The notes under the pieces: model-generated
Seen by the model: the letters and a program-made list of their open reading frames with translations, nothing else
Database searches by the model: none
Told to the model about the DNA's origin: nothing
Program-made: the position numbers and the translations under genes
Part shown: positions 11,200 through 23,350 of the stretch, piece by piece
Layout of the letters: every line of letters begins with the position of its first letter
Numbering within the stretch: the first letter of the stretch is position 1
Assembly: GCF_018812025.1 (NCBI RefSeq)
Contig: NC_063051.1
Coordinates: 4,713,896-4,777,895 of the forward strand
Length of the DNA: 64,000 nucleotides
Source of the DNA: Megalobrama amblycephala
Taxonomy: Eukaryota > Chordata > Actinopteri > Cypriniformes > Xenocyprididae
Direction of reading: 5' to 3'

Positions 11200-12198
11200 C
11201 TATCCATCCTGCCTGATCATTTCAGTTTGATCTTAAAATACTAGAAAAAGTTGTGTCGGCTCAATTGTCATTCAAACCTAATCATAGCACAGAAACTGCA
11301 CTATTTAAAATTACAAATGACTTACTTTTAGCTTCTGCCCAAGGCTGTATCTCAATACCAATTTTACTTTATCTTAATGCTGAGTTCGATCTCTTAGATC
11401 GACTACAAAATAACACTGGTATTCAAGGACAGGCATTAAGGTGGTTTAGATCATACCTATCAGACCATTACCATTTTGTCTATTTAAACGGGGAAAAATC
11501 TAAGATAACATCAGTAAATTATGGCGTGCCGCAAGGATCGGTGTTAGGCCCTCTGTTATTTCAATATATATGCTGCCACTTGGTAATATTATAAGAAAAC
11601 ATGGAATTAGTTTCCACTGTTATGTCGATGATACTATATTTCAACATGACCAGATGAGATCTCTGAATTATCCAAGGTGGCAGAGTGTGTTAAAGATATA
11701 AAATATTGGATGGCCTGTAATTTTCTTCTGTTAAATTCAGATAAGACAAGAAGTATTACTTATTGGGCCAAAAACCTGTACACGGAATCTCTTAAAGTAC
11801 AATTTGCATTTAGAAGGGTGTACTGTTACTTCATCCTCTACAGTTAAAGACCTGGGTGTTAGACAGCAACTTCAAAAATCATATTGCATATGTTACAAAA
11901 ACAGCCTTCTTCCACCTCAGAAACATCACTAAGCTATGGAACATGTTATCTGTTTTTGATGAAGAAAAGTTAGTTCATACATTTATGACCTCTAGACTAG
12001 ATTACTGTAATGCTTTGCTAGCTGGTTGTCCTGCATCCTCAATAAACAAGCTACAATTAGTTCAAAATGCAGCTGCTAGAGTTCTTACTAGGTCAAGAAA
12101 ATATGATTATATAACACTAATTTTATAATCTCTACACTGGTTACCTATTAAGTTCCGTATCATTATAAAGTACTGCTACTGACCATTAAGGACCTTAA
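11200..12198 (+). pseudogene. L2-type LINE reverse transcriptase fragment (5' part)
   Basis: Reverse transcriptase of a non-LTR retrotransposon, broken by frameshifts. Visible in order: FKPNHSTETAL and ITNDLLLA (RT motif 0/1 region), NAEFDLLDRL (the AFD block, shortened by a small deletion), [26 protein letters not shown] (RT motif 4), then in another frame the catalytic YVDD box (CYVDDTIF). A further frame at 11856-12128 gives the thumb region with LWNMLSVFDEEKL and SRLDYCNALLAGCP. The order and motifs fit the L2/CR1 group. It is interrupted at 12195-12198 by a TTAA element and resumes at 13152. Non-functional. Confidence 0.85.
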
Positions 12199-13151
12199 AG
12201 GTGCCGTAGAATGAAAAATTGAATTTACCTTGGCATAGTTGAATAACAAGAGTTCAGTACATGGAAATGACATACAGTGAGTCTCAAACTCCATTGTTTC
12301 CTCCTTCTTATATAAATCTCATTTGTTTAAAAGACCTCTGAAGAACAGGCGAATCTCAACATAACACCGACTGTTACGTAACAGTCGGGATCATTAATAT
12401 GTACGCTCCCAATATTTGCATATGCCAGCTCATTAGACAAGGGCAGCCAGTATTAACGTCTGGATGTGCACAGCTGAATCAACAGACTAGGTAAGCAAGC
12501 AAGAACAATAGCGAAAAATGGCAGATGGAGCAATAATAACTGATATGATCCATGATTACATGATATTTTTAGTGATATTTGTAAATTGTCTTTCCAAATG
12601 TTTCGTTAGCACTTTGCTAATGTACTGTTAAATGTGGTTAAAGTTACCATCGTTTCTTACTGTATTCGCGGAGACAAGAGCAGTCGTTATTGTCATTATT
12701 AAACACTTGCAGTCTGTATAATTCATAAACACAACTTCATTCTTTATAAATATCTCCAACAGTGTGTAATGTTAGCTTTATCCTGTTAGCCCCGGAGCAC
12801 AGCCTCAAACTCATTCAGAATCAAATGTAAACATCCAAATAAATACCATACTTACGCAATTAGACATGCTGCATGACAAACACTTTGTAAAGATCAATTT
12901 TGAGGGTTATATTAGCTGTGTGAACTTTGTTTATGCTGTTTAAGGCAGTTGCAAGCTCGGGGGTGGAGAGCATGAGAATTTAAAGGGGCCGCAGCCTGAA
13001 TCGGCGCATATTTAATGATGCCCCAAAAATAGGCAGTTAAAAAAATTATTTAAAAAAAATCTATGGGGTATTTTGAGCTGAAACTTCACAGACACATTCA
13101 GGGGACACCTTAGACTTATATTATCTTTTGAAAACGCGTTCTACGGCACCT
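12199..13151. mobile_element. TTAA-target element (AGGTGCCGTAGAA ends) inside the LINE
   Basis: The ends AGGTGCCGTAGAA and TTCTACGGCACCT are inverted and flanked on both sides by TTAA (12195-12198 and 13152-13155). TTAA duplication is diagnostic of the piggyBac or Kolobok groups. Removing the insert rejoins the LINE reading (GACC-TTAA-TGGTTTAGCTCC). Shorter or similar copies lie at 24344-24669 and 57951-58859. No transposase frame is visible; it includes GACTGTTACGTAACAGTC, a perfect short palindrome. Confidence 0.8.
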
Positions 13152-13425
13152 TTAATGGTTTAGCTCCTGTGTATTTAACCAATCTTCTATTGCCCTACAA
13201 TCCATCAGGCTCTTTAAGATCACAAAACTTTCTGGTTGTACCTAGGATATGTAAGTCCACTAAAGGAGGGAGAGCGTTTTTACATTTGGCTCAGAAAACC
13301 CTGGAATAGCCTTCTTGATAATGTTCGGGGCTCAGTTTTTCGTGCGGGGGTTTCAGTAAAGCTGCTTTGAAACAATTTTTATTGTGAAAAGTGCTATACA
13401 AATAAATGTGAATTCAACTGAATTG
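13152..13425 (+). pseudogene. L2-type LINE 3' end (continuation)
   Basis: Continues the LINE after the TTAA insert: NGLAPVYL-like text, then a degraded C-terminal region. The 3' tail AAGTGCTATACAAATAAATGTGAATTCAACTGAATTG is typical of L2-type elements in fish, which end in short AATTG-like repeats rather than poly(A). Confidence 0.75.
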
Positions 13426-14724
13426 ATCTTAACTATTTATGTAGCACATTTTCAGTGTGGATTGATCCTGTGATTGAGATACAGGCTTTGCAAAGGGGTG
13501 GTTATGAGAGGACAGGAGAGTTTAAAAAAAAAGAAAAAAAAAAAACCTTTACTAACGTAATAAGCAGATAAATAAACTTACAAATGGTAGCTCAAAAGCA
13601 TGCCACAAATGATCTTGTATTTAATGGAGAATTTTCCTTTAAGCTTTCAAAATGTCCATTTTCTCAACAAAATTGTTTTTTTTTTTTTGTGTTTTTTTTG
13701 TGACAGGTGGTGACACAATTCCCTGCACTTTGCTACACAACACATTTCACTGAAATAATGCAAAATACAGTTTTCATGATTAGTAATAAATATTTAAGGC
13801 TGGTCAATTTTTTTTTTAATTCAGTCACCAGTGACAGGAAAAAATCTAGACCCTGAGACCTTTTGCATTATATTAATAGTTTTCAAATGTTCTGATGAAT
13901 AATTATCGCTCTCAGAAATTACTCTAATCTGGAGCCATCATGGTGTGGTCTTACATGAACAAGGGTATAACATGAATTTCTTGCATAAACATACATCATG
14001 AGGTACATGCGAGGGTTATTCCCACTGAGGAAGTAAAGAGGTCAATTTGTCTATATAAATCGACAAAACGAACCAGAGCTCAATTACACAGCCCAGAGCA
14101 GTACATGATTCCAGTGAAGGGTGGTATTATTTGTATTGCAAATTAGTGCAGTACTTCTATTAGAGTACACATTTGCAAGTGACTATTTTGCCAAGCACTC
14201 ACCCCTCAGGAGAGTTCATTTGGCTGTAATTGAAACACCACCTGCAGCTTTGAGTGAAATCATTAACAAAGGTCACATGTGTCTGCAGTAAGATTACCCC
14301 ACACATGATGTTAGCATTGACTTGCTAATCCACCTGGCTGAGCTTCGCCGGGGGTTGGAGTTTGCCCTTTCCCGTCAATAAGGGGATTCTTGGCACAGCG
14401 TGTGTGAATGCTTCATGCATTAAACAGTTCTGCTCCGGGTCTGCTATTGGACTCAAGCTTTAAACCTGTTATAGCTGTTCAGCATTTTCATTAAGTGAGC
14501 GATGCGCTCACTCATGTTGCAATGGAATGCAACAGCTTGCTAGAGTGTGCAACAACATCTAGCTCTGGATTTATTGTCATCATTAGATTGCTGTCTGACT
14601 ATTTTTTTTTTTTTTTTATTGCATGATATTATGTAATGAGACAAATCATATCTGATCTGAATGAATTTAATACAGTAAATAGCAAGTTAAGGCTAACTAT
14701 TAGAGCTCTTGCAATTTAACCCTA
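13426..14724. other. Intergenic, no gene seen
   Basis: Contains A/T homopolymer runs (13530-13545, 13676-13690, 14600-14618). The part 13980-14560 looks unique and is less AT-rich. No exon or inverted ends recognised. Confidence 0.4.
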
Positions 14725-14950
14725 ATCAAAGTTTGATGTATTTGAAAGAAGTCTCTTATGCTCTCCATGGCTAAAAAATACAGAAATCAAAAATACAGTA
14801 AAACAGTAATATAACTACAATCTAAAATATATATTTTCTATTTTAATATCTTTTAAAATATAATTTATTCCTGTGATGGCAAAGCTGAATTTTCAGTATA
14901 ATTACTCTCTTCAGTGTCAAATGATCCTTCAGAAATCATTATGCATTACA
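14725..14950. mobile_element. Fragment of an abundant cyprinid interspersed repeat
   Basis: Carries the block TTCCTGTGATGGCAAAGCTGAATTTTCAG and TGTCAAATGATCCTTCAGAAATCATT. These are shared with 19835-20260, 32930-33225 and, in reverse, 35093-35800 and 51250-52320. The full family has CATTCAAAAGTTT-type ends. This copy is a fragment. Confidence 0.7.
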
Positions 14951-14954
14951 TATA

Positions 14955-15470
14955 TATATACACACATCTAAATGACCTGGACAAGTTGCTATCTAACAAC
15001 ACCCATGTCTTCTAAATGCAAATTGTACTTTAAGAGTTTCTGTGTGGTCCAATAAGTAATACTTCTTGTCTTATCTGAATTTAACAAAAGAAAATTACAG
15101 GTCATCCAATATTTTATATCTTTAACACACTCTGCCACCTTGGATAATTCAGAGATCTCATCTGGTCATGTTGAAATATATAACTGAGTATCATCAGGAT
15201 AACAGTAGAAACTAATTCCATGTTTTCTTATAATATTACCAAATGGCAGCATATATATTGAAAATAACAGAGGGCCTAACACCGATCCTTGCGGCATGCC
15301 ATAATTTACTGACGTTATCTTAGATTTTTCCCCGTTTAAATAGACAAAATGGTGACATCTGATAGGTATGATCTAAACCACCTTAATGCCTGTCCCTGAA
15401 TACCAGTGTAATTTTGTAGTCGATCTAAGAGCATTTTATGATCTATAGTGTCGAACACAGCACTAAGATT
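14955..15470 (-). pseudogene. Inverted second copy of the L2-type LINE RT region
   Basis: The reverse complement matches 11385-11770 nearly base for base: GTGCTGTGTTCGACACTATAG (AFD block, intact here), GGCATGCCGCAAGGATCGG (GMPQGS), and the xxDD box region reading CYPDDTQ. It keeps about 20 bp of the AFD block lost from the forward copy, while its catalytic box has Pro where Ala or Val is expected. Inactive. Confidence 0.8.
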
Positions 15471-15479
15471 TTATATATA

Positions 15480-15502
15480 TGTATGTGTGTGTGTGTGTGT
15501 GT
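15480..15502. repeat. (TG)n microsatellite with flanking TA runs
   Basis: GTATGTGTGTGTGTGTGTGT flanked by TATATATA on both sides. Confidence 0.9.
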
Positions 15503-17854
15503 ATTTTCTATATATATTTCTATATAGTACAAAAATCGCCCACAAATTCATTTTGGTGCTCCAATTCAGATCTGGGTGAACAGTGATTATACAGTTTTGA
15601 GGAAAACTGTTAAAATGACAGTGCCTGCAGCTTCCCCTGCTGGCTTTGAGATTGAGACGAAAGTGAGTGAGCGAGAGGGGCTGCGTCATGGCAGGCTCGC
15701 TGGAGCGAGTCACTTCAACTATAAAACATGCGCCCAGGGCAGGTCATGCGTTATGCATTGATCCATGTAACTGTGGCAGGAAAACACCGCATGGCAATTC
15801 CCTGCTGCCGACAAATCCGTTCTTTTTAGACTGGGAAAGTGGCTGCTGTGGCATGGCATGCTCCAAAAGCAGTAAAATCTGACTCTCTTACATTAATAGG
15901 GCACATTCTTTGAAATGGCAAAGGAATTTGTTGACAAAATGCACATAAACACATTTTCAATGCATTTTACAGTGGTACAAGAGGTCAAACTAACTTAGCC
16001 AACCATATTAAGAGCTAGTTTAACCAACTAGCAGTTAAGCAAGGGGTGATCAGTCTTACTTTTTCAAGTCAAACTAAACTGATCTACCTTTTTAGGTAAG
16101 TGAGTTTAAAAAGTTCAGTGCAGTCTTGAAGGGAAAAAAAAAATAGTTAAGCAGTCTAATCTGTCACAAACCTGTAAACAATCTTTACCCACTCATTATC
16201 GTTAATTCAATGCCTTGTCAGAGGCACTAACTGGTGCAATAGTTAAACATGACCATAAGGTAAATTTGGACAACTCTGGTCATTTATTTATTTATGTTTT
16301 TTAGAAGATTACACTATGAGTGTGACAAAAGCTAAAAATCCAATGGGGGAAAAAGGCATCTGGTCTTCAGAAACAATTCACATCTGACTTCTATATAGTT
16401 TAAGAGATAAGCTAAATATGTGGTCAATGGAAAATTAGGCTGGAGTACATGAACTTTTGATTATTTTTTAGCCAAAGCTTAAAGTGCTGTAAGGGGTAGA
16501 CCAATCACAACAGACTGGGCCGTTTGACCAATCAGAGCAGAGTATAGGCTTGCGGAACGGTTTTGAGAGACTTAATCATTTTCAGAATCTGATAAATTAG
16601 GTCATGTGCAATATATATTAAAGTATTTTTTGACCTTGGATGCATGTAAATCTATTGTAGGAGACCTCCAAAACAAAATTGGGAATTGTTTAAAATAGCA
16701 TAATTGGGGCACATTAAGACATCTCTAATGTTTCAGTGACATAAACGCTGCTAGCTGAGGAAAAATCCATAGGATCAATGCCATGTGAACCACACCGAAT
16801 TGTTGATCCAATATTCTAGAATCCCAAATGTGATTTCACATATTTATTGGTGCATACTGGACTTTGCAGCGTTTCTTGCCCAGCCGGGGTGAATGGAGGA
16901 CGCCTTTGCATTTGCAGGATTCACAAAGCGCTTGTAAATCTCTCAGCGTTACTAATGCCATACAGATGTGCGGTGGGTGAGGTTTGTGCTGAAGCTAAGA
17001 ACAAGTCCATGGCCGACCGCAGCAGATGAATCGCACTTGGGTGGGCGGTTTATTGATCTGGTGTCAGAAGCAGATTAGACTATGTTAAGGTTACACACAC
17101 TCGTGGATGGGATAGATTAGAAAGAAATGGACACCCTTTCACCTCAGTCGTAGGTCCTGTCAAGTCAGAATACAATAAAGCATAATGTTGCCATATAACT
17201 TTGTTTATATCAAGTTTCAATGTATGAAAGTCATACTGGAAAATAAAATAAAGAAAAGAAAAGAAAAATCACTTCATATTGTTCTCTTATCAAATTTCCT
17301 TACTACTAACAAAACACTCAGTGTTAAGTGATTATAAATTCTTCAGAACATTATCTATGGGATGGGAGGGTGCAGGTAGTTTATTTTTACATTCATTTTA
17401 CGCAGCGCAGTTTCATTCCTCCTGTGCAATCCTGAAGATAACAACCACTGAATAATGAACAAACATGATTCCAGCCCTATATGAAGGTTATAGAAGGGTG
17501 AGGCAATCACTAAAGGTTCAAAAGTCAGCAATCACCTTGAGAGTGTAATGGACTCTGTAATAGTCCATTCAAAGATTACATAAGAATGTCCAGTGCAGCC
17601 AATAGCAACAAATTCCACTGAAGTACATTAGCATCTTATCTCACTTGACACACTTTCCAGGTTTTGACTTCGAAGTATTAAGTTACTCATTCCACAAGAA
17701 TGCTACACAGCCAACATCTTTTACACCTCAAGAGCTGAAGATCATGTAGTGTTGCTACAGAGTAAGCCAAAATGTTATTATTTAATTACACGAATTAAAA
17801 TCACATTCACATCGTTCATTAGTTTCAATCAGAGTTAAAAGTCTTGATGTACAC
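15503..17854. other. Intergenic, no gene or clear repeat seen
   Basis: Overlapping short frames at 15576-15882 show no homology that I recognise and no splice signals in keeping with an exon. No inverted ends were found. Apparently unique DNA. Confidence 0.4.
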
Positions 17855-17915
17855 TATCATTCAAAAGTTTCGGGTCGGTATGACTTTTTTTGTTGTTGTT
17901 GTGTTTGAAATAAAT

Positions 17916-19158
17916 CTTTTTAGTTCACCCAAAAGTTAAATTTCTGTCATTAATTACCTACCGTCATGTCGTTCCAAACCCGTAAGACTTTCGTTCATCT
18001 TCAGAGCACAAATAAAGATCTTGTTAATGAAAACAGAGATTTCTGTCCCTCCACTGACAGCCTACGCAACTACCATTTTCAAGCCCCAGAAAGGTAGTAA
18101 AGACATCATTAAAGTAATCCATGAGACTCCAGTGGTTTAACTTCAATTTTATTAAGCAATGTGAATACTACGGAAGAGGATTAGGGCAAAGCAATAATAA
18201 AAAAATGAAACCATCTTGAGATTAAAGTTGTTAAGTTTCGAGAAAAAAGTCGAAATAAAAATGTTGAGAATAAAGTCATTAAATTACGAGAAAAAAGTCG
18301 TTAGATTATGAGAACAAATTCGTTAAATTATGAGAAAATTTGAATTTGTTCTCATAATTTAGCGACTTTTTTCTCGTAATTTAATGACTTTATTCTCAAC
18401 ATTTTATCTCGACTTTTCTCGAAATTTAACGACTTTTTTCTCATAATTTAACGAATTTGTTCTCATAATCTAACGACTTTTTTCTCGTAATTTAATGACT
18501 TTATTCTCAACATTTTATCTCGACTTTTTTCTCAAAATTTAACGACTTTTTTTCTCATAATTTAACAAATTTATTCTCATAATCTAATGAGTTTTTTCTC
18601 GTAATTTAATGACTTTATTCTCAACATTTTATCTTGACATTTTTCTTGAAATTTAACGAGTTTTTTTCTGGCAATATAATGAGTTTATTTTTAAAAAATT
18701 TTATTTCAACTTTTTTCTCGAAATTTAACGAGTGTTTTCTCGAAATTTAACAACTTTAATCTCGAGATGGTTTTATTTTTTTATTATTGCTTGGCCCTAA
18801 TCCTCTTCCGTAGAATACTTTGTTTGTACAAAAAACAATTTATTACTTTATTTACAAAATATTAATCTCCAATGCACATTCACGCAACAACGTCTGCTCT
18901 CGCGTCAACACATGGTGCTCTCATGAACGTGTAAACCACTTGGGTCACATGGATTACCTTTTTGATGTCTTTTTCTACCTTTCTGTGGCTTGAAAGTGGT
19001 AGTTGCGTAGGCTGTCAATAAAGGGACAGAAAGCTCTCAGATTTCATTATAAAGATCTTCATTTGTGTTCCGAAGATGAACAAAAGCCTTACGGGTTTGG
19101 AATGACATGAGGATGAGTAATTAATGACAGAATTTTCATTTTTGGGTGAACTAACCCT
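17916..19158. mobile_element. Palindromic TTAA-type element (TTAGTTCACCC ends), split by a foldback insert
   Basis: The left arm reads TTAGTTCACCCAAAAGTTAAA..TTCTGTCATTAATTA; the right arm TAATTAATGACAGAATTTTC..TTTTTGGGTGAACTAACCCT, followed by TTAA (19159-19162). The arms are long inverted repeats (GCCTACGCAACTACC at 18062 and GGTAGTTGCGTAGGC at 18999). Split at 18163-18818 by the foldback element. Other members: 26143, 36476, 48800, 58864 and 60430. No transposase frame. Confidence 0.75.
18169..18812. mobile_element. Foldback element with internal tandem repeat, copy 1
   Basis: The 644-bp element starts TACGGAAGAGGATTAGGGC and ends GCCCTAATCCTCTTCCGTA. It is flanked by a perfect 6-bp duplication GAATAC (18163-18168 and 18813-18818). 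The interior is very AT-rich: an inverted repeat centred near 18345, whose right arm is expanded to about three tandem units of roughly 115 bp built from CTCGTAATTTAATGACTTT and CATAATTTAACGAATTTG words. No coding capacity. It lies inside another transposon, so it is the younger insertion. The superfamily is unassigned. Confidence 0.85.
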
Positions 19159-19162
19159 TTAA

Positions 19163-19834
19163 GTGCACATTGTCTCGCTTCAAACAACAGAACTCTGGTG
19201 GCACTGACAAGGCGAGGGAAGTCCTTGACAATCCCAGGAATCCTTGGGAGAGAGATGAAGGAGAGAGAGAGAAGGAGGGAGAGAGCAGCAGCAGAGTGAC
19301 ACATTCTAATGACGTGCCGAGTTGATGAGACCTCCTTGCACATCGCCCTCATTGTGTGTGTGAGTGTGTGACATTGACAGAATATGTTTGCAACCTAGAA
19401 ATTTACAATCTGTTTGTTAGCATGTTAGCTGCAGATGAAAGTGTGATATGATTGATGGATTTGACTTTCAAAATGTAAATTGGACTGAACATGTGTTGTC
19501 TCGTCTATGTTTGCAGGGCACCGTGTACACTCCAAATCCTAGTGAGCTGCCTATGTAGAAAGCATTTTAAGGTCTCATAAACAAGCTGCTGATGTGAAAA
19601 GTTAAGTAACAACGTTGTTGCCTTATAAGATGCATACATTTGGCCCTCACTGAAAAGGCAATCCTAGAATGCAATGCAGCAAGTTCCATGAAATTTTTTT
19701 CTAGATTTAGATACGTATTAAATTATTGTTCAGATAATAAATATTAATAAACACAGTCAGTCAATCTAATTGAAAATTTACTGGATTAATATGAAATGAA
19801 TTATGTTCAAGATTTGTTAATGTTTTTGAAAGTA
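19163..19834. other. Intergenic, GA-rich patch only
   Basis: AGAGAGAGA-rich text at 19252-19285; otherwise no exon or terminal repeat recognised. Confidence 0.4.
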
Positions 19835-20260
19835 GTCTCTTATGCTCACTAAGGCTACATTCATTGATCAAAACTACAGAAAATTGTGAAATTTTTTACA
19901 GCAAAGTTAATATTTGTCTATTTTAATATATTTTAAATTGTAATCTATTCCTGTGATGGCAAAGCTGAATTTTCAGCATCATTACTCCAGCCAGTGTCAC
20001 ATGATCCTTCAGAAATCAATCTAATATGATGATTTGCTGCTCAAGAAACATTATTATCAATGTTGAAAACAACTGTGCCGCTTAATATTTTTATGGAAAC
20101 TCTGATACATTTTTACAAGATTCTTGATGAGTAGAAAGAACAGCGTTTATTTGAAGTAGAAATCTTTTGTAACATTAGAAATGTCTTTACTGTCACTTTT
20201 GATCATTGCTGAATAAACGTATTCATTTCTATTATTGTAAAGGACAGTATTATTCTACTT
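19835..20260. mobile_element. Abundant cyprinid interspersed repeat, partial copy
   Basis: Contains the family blocks GGCAAAGCTGAATTTTCAG, CACATGATCCTTCAGAAATC, GCTCAAGAAACATTATTATC and TTGATCATTGCTGAATAAACG. It is the most complete uninterrupted copy in the window. Non-coding; hAT-like non-autonomous nature is an inference. Confidence 0.7.
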
Positions 20261-20434
20261 GTCCATAAACACAAACAAAACAAAAACAATGTTTAAAAAA
20301 GAAATAAACAAAAGTAATATACCAAATCATTCACTTTTATAAGGTTGTTGTTATATAGACTTAGTAAGTTTTGTATGCTTGCATGTTTTGTGTGTGTTGG
20401 CTTCTTGTGTCTATACAGATTACTACCATCATTC

Positions 20435-20435
<1 letters not shown>

Positions 20436-20464
<29 letters not shown>
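20436..20464. repeat. (TG)n microsatellite
   Basis: About 14 TG units; frames read through it in several phases are artefacts. Confidence 0.95.
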
Positions 20465-20468
<4 letters not shown>

Positions 20469-20469
20469 G

Positions 20470-21760
20470 AGCAGATGTAATGCACACCACTCAGGCAGTG
20501 AGAGCTGTGCTGCAGGAGTCACAGAGGGCAGTCTAGGGGGTGACAAGCTAACACATTCAGCCATGCACATGTAAGGAGATCTGTCTCTCTACTACACCAT
20601 ATCCCTATGGGCACTGGGGCACTCTATGTGTGTGAGTGTGTGGAATGAGAGAAAAGACATGAAGCCAAGCATGTGACAGCCCCACAACCTTGCAAACTAT
20701 GAACAGATAACAAGGCAGTGGATGAAGTGAATGGACACCAGGCTTTATCAATGCTACGGGTACAGGAGCTTAGAAAACAAGCAAACAAATCTAGGTGGAA
20801 AGGTAGTCAAAGAAAGCTACGAGCTCAGTAAATGAAGTGTGAAGGCGGTTGAGGTAGCCTCTAGCTATTCTTCACAGCTTTGTTTAGGACAAAAGGAGAG
20901 AGCAAGTGTTGCTTTAGCCTGACTTCATAAACTTTTTTCCTTAGCTGATAGGTTAGCGTGTCTCTCCGTAAGGCATTGTAAGCACAAAACTCTGGAGTGG
21001 TCAGGTAGTGCAAACACTTGCAGACCCCTTTGAACTAGAGTGTTGAACAAGTTAAATGTAGTGTGATGAATTAAAATGTAATTAATTTCCTACCAATTTC
21101 AATTTTCCTACCATCTCAAGCTATATATATATACATATATATCACAATTTATCACGATTAAACTGCACGTGATTTTGCAAAGGCTGAGATTATTTTATGC
21201 GCAGCTTGTCAGAGCTGTACGGCTCTGTGATCAGTAGTAAAAGTAAATCTGAAAGCCAAAGGGCACTCTTGCGCAGAAAGTCTCAATATGCCCTGCCACA
21301 GAAGAAGATAACAGGAGTCATGTGGCTGTAGCTGAATAAACAGAAGACTGAAATGCTTAGGTTAATTAAACATGACTAATAAACACACGACTGCCTTATT
21401 CTGTGTAAGAAGCCACATCATCTCACAGAAGGATGCTCAACTGTCGTTATGAAGTGAGTTTGGAGTAAAGCATGTTATTAAATGTTGTCTTTTGTTGGAC
21501 AAGATGTTAATAAATGCTTCTCATGTCTGGAAAGATGTTTGACGTGTTTCTTTTTCAAATGTACATTATAAGTGACTCAAACTTGCACTGCTTTCAGAAG
21601 GATTAGCATTTGGAGCCATACTTTATTGACAAGCTGTGCATTAAAAAACAAACAAAAAAAAACAAAAAAACGCACTAACAATCGCGTTTAAGCGATAATT
21701 GCATTTAAGTTCATTCTTATTTTCCGTATTGTGCGATTTATTCAGCAAGGATGCATTAAG
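20470..21760. other. Intergenic, no gene seen
   Basis: A short TATATATA tract at 21123-21142 and A-rich run at 21645-21670. Otherwise no exon or repeat ends recognised. Confidence 0.4.
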
Positions 21761-22460
21761 CATTAAAGGGGACCAATTAATGCCCTTTTTCAAAGTCTTG
21801 ATTTTGTTTTTGGTGTCTACTAGAATGTGTTTTCATGCTTCAATGTTCAAATGTTCACATATTTTACACTGTTGTAGCACCTCTCTTCCTAGTCTGTCAG
21901 TAACACTTTGTTTAATTACTGTCACTATGAAGCCCCTCCTTCCAAAACAACATGTCCTCCAACCAATACGCCTATATAGGTCGTTTGTCACTTCCCTGAA
22001 ATACGACCCATAGGAGCGTTTACTAAAGTTGCGCCCCTATCGACAACAGGACACTTTCATTTTAATGCATTGTTCCCTTTTATCTGCGTCATATTTCGGG
22101 TTTCGCGTAGCTCAATTGGTAGAGCATTGCAATATACAACAATATGCAATCATGTGATCATGCGATCCCAGGGAACGTATGTGCTCATAAAGTGTATATG
22201 CACTATAAATCACTAAGGGTAGGTTTAGGGGTCGGGTGGGTGTAGTCGTTAATAAAAAGTTTTGCTAAATGGAAATGGGACAAATGTTGTAAAAAGTCCA
22301 CACATTGCATTTAAACGAACACGCATTTTGATTGGTAACGACATTTCATGACGACAGACATAACACGACACTGTCATTATTTTTACGCCAGCTAGAGGGC
22401 GCATGACTTTAAAGCGTGAATATAGGTTGTAATATGGTGCTTAAAAACGACCTATAGGAT
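21730..22460. mobile_element. Composite of repeat fragments with TTAA-type insert
   Basis: TTTATTCAGCAAGGATGCATTAAGC (abundant cyprinid repeat) is broken at TTAA (21763-21766) by AGGGGACCAATTAATGCCC, related to the left end of the element at 35255. Its right end is not clear. A tRNA-like segment lies within. Boundaries are approximate. Confidence 0.45.
22099..22290 (+). repeat. tRNA-derived SINE-like segment
   Basis: TAGCTCAATTGG at 22108-22119 is a perfect match to the pol III A box pattern, followed by AGAGCATTGC. The B box is decayed (GCGATCCCAGGGAAC near 22165). The tail TTTTGCTAAATGG resembles the end of cyprinid tRNA-derived SINEs. It does not fold as a complete tRNA, so it is a relic. 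Confidence 0.5.
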
Positions 22461-22461
22461 C

Positions 22462-23314
22462 GTTTTTTTTTTGGAGGACAGTCTGATTGGTCTGATTGGT
22501 CGTCTGGACCAGTAGGTTGTGACTGGTCAACCACTCAGAGCACGTTTCAGAAATATCACACCCCTTACCATAACCTTGAGTTTCAATGCTTTCAACCTTT
22601 TTTAAAAATGATTGACAGCCCTACTTTGGACAAATCACCATGAATACATATACTTTGTGCACCTAAACTAAAGACAAATGTGGTTCAGAAACATGTAGAA
22701 AACAAAATGAAAGCATGAACAACAGCACCATTGTTACCTCAGCTTATGGAAAGAGAGAGGTAGGAATGGAGAGAAGCACTTTGACAGGTTGGCTTGCTGC
22801 CTCTGTGGCTTCCAATTCCCCCAGTCTCTTCCAGAACAACTTCTCACTTCCAATAGCAACTTGTGCTAAAATATTAATAATCTCTGACTTTTGTTTCAAA
22901 TGGAAAACAAATAAGGGACTGCGGCTTCTCAAAGCAGCAGTTTTTCAAAGTCGAGATTTATGGTGTGGTTTAAAAAGCTCTGTGGTAAAAACGTTCAGAT
23001 TGAATTCTGAAAACGACACTTTGCTACGCTGACTTATGAAGCATTTACACAAACATGGCACTCTTAAAATGTTGAATGAATCTAAGAAAGAAGCTTCTGG
23101 CATAAAAAGAAAAGCCATCTTCTTTTAGACAGGAAATACCTTCAATGGAGCAAACAAAGGGAGTATATTCACATTACAGTCAAGCTACTTGAACTTGACA
23201 CCTCGGCTAATTGTTACCGTAGCCTTGGGAGTAAAGCTATACAGTGCGAGATTGAGCGCAGCGTAAAGTGCCTCTGCAATCTGAGAGCTAACGATGGGAC
23301 AATGGCTTAGACAC

Positions 23315-23350
<36 letters not shown>

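Noticed and set aside
22099..22180. A tRNA gene suggested by a perfect A box
   Set aside because: The B box is decayed and no full cloverleaf can be drawn; it fits a tRNA-derived SINE relic.
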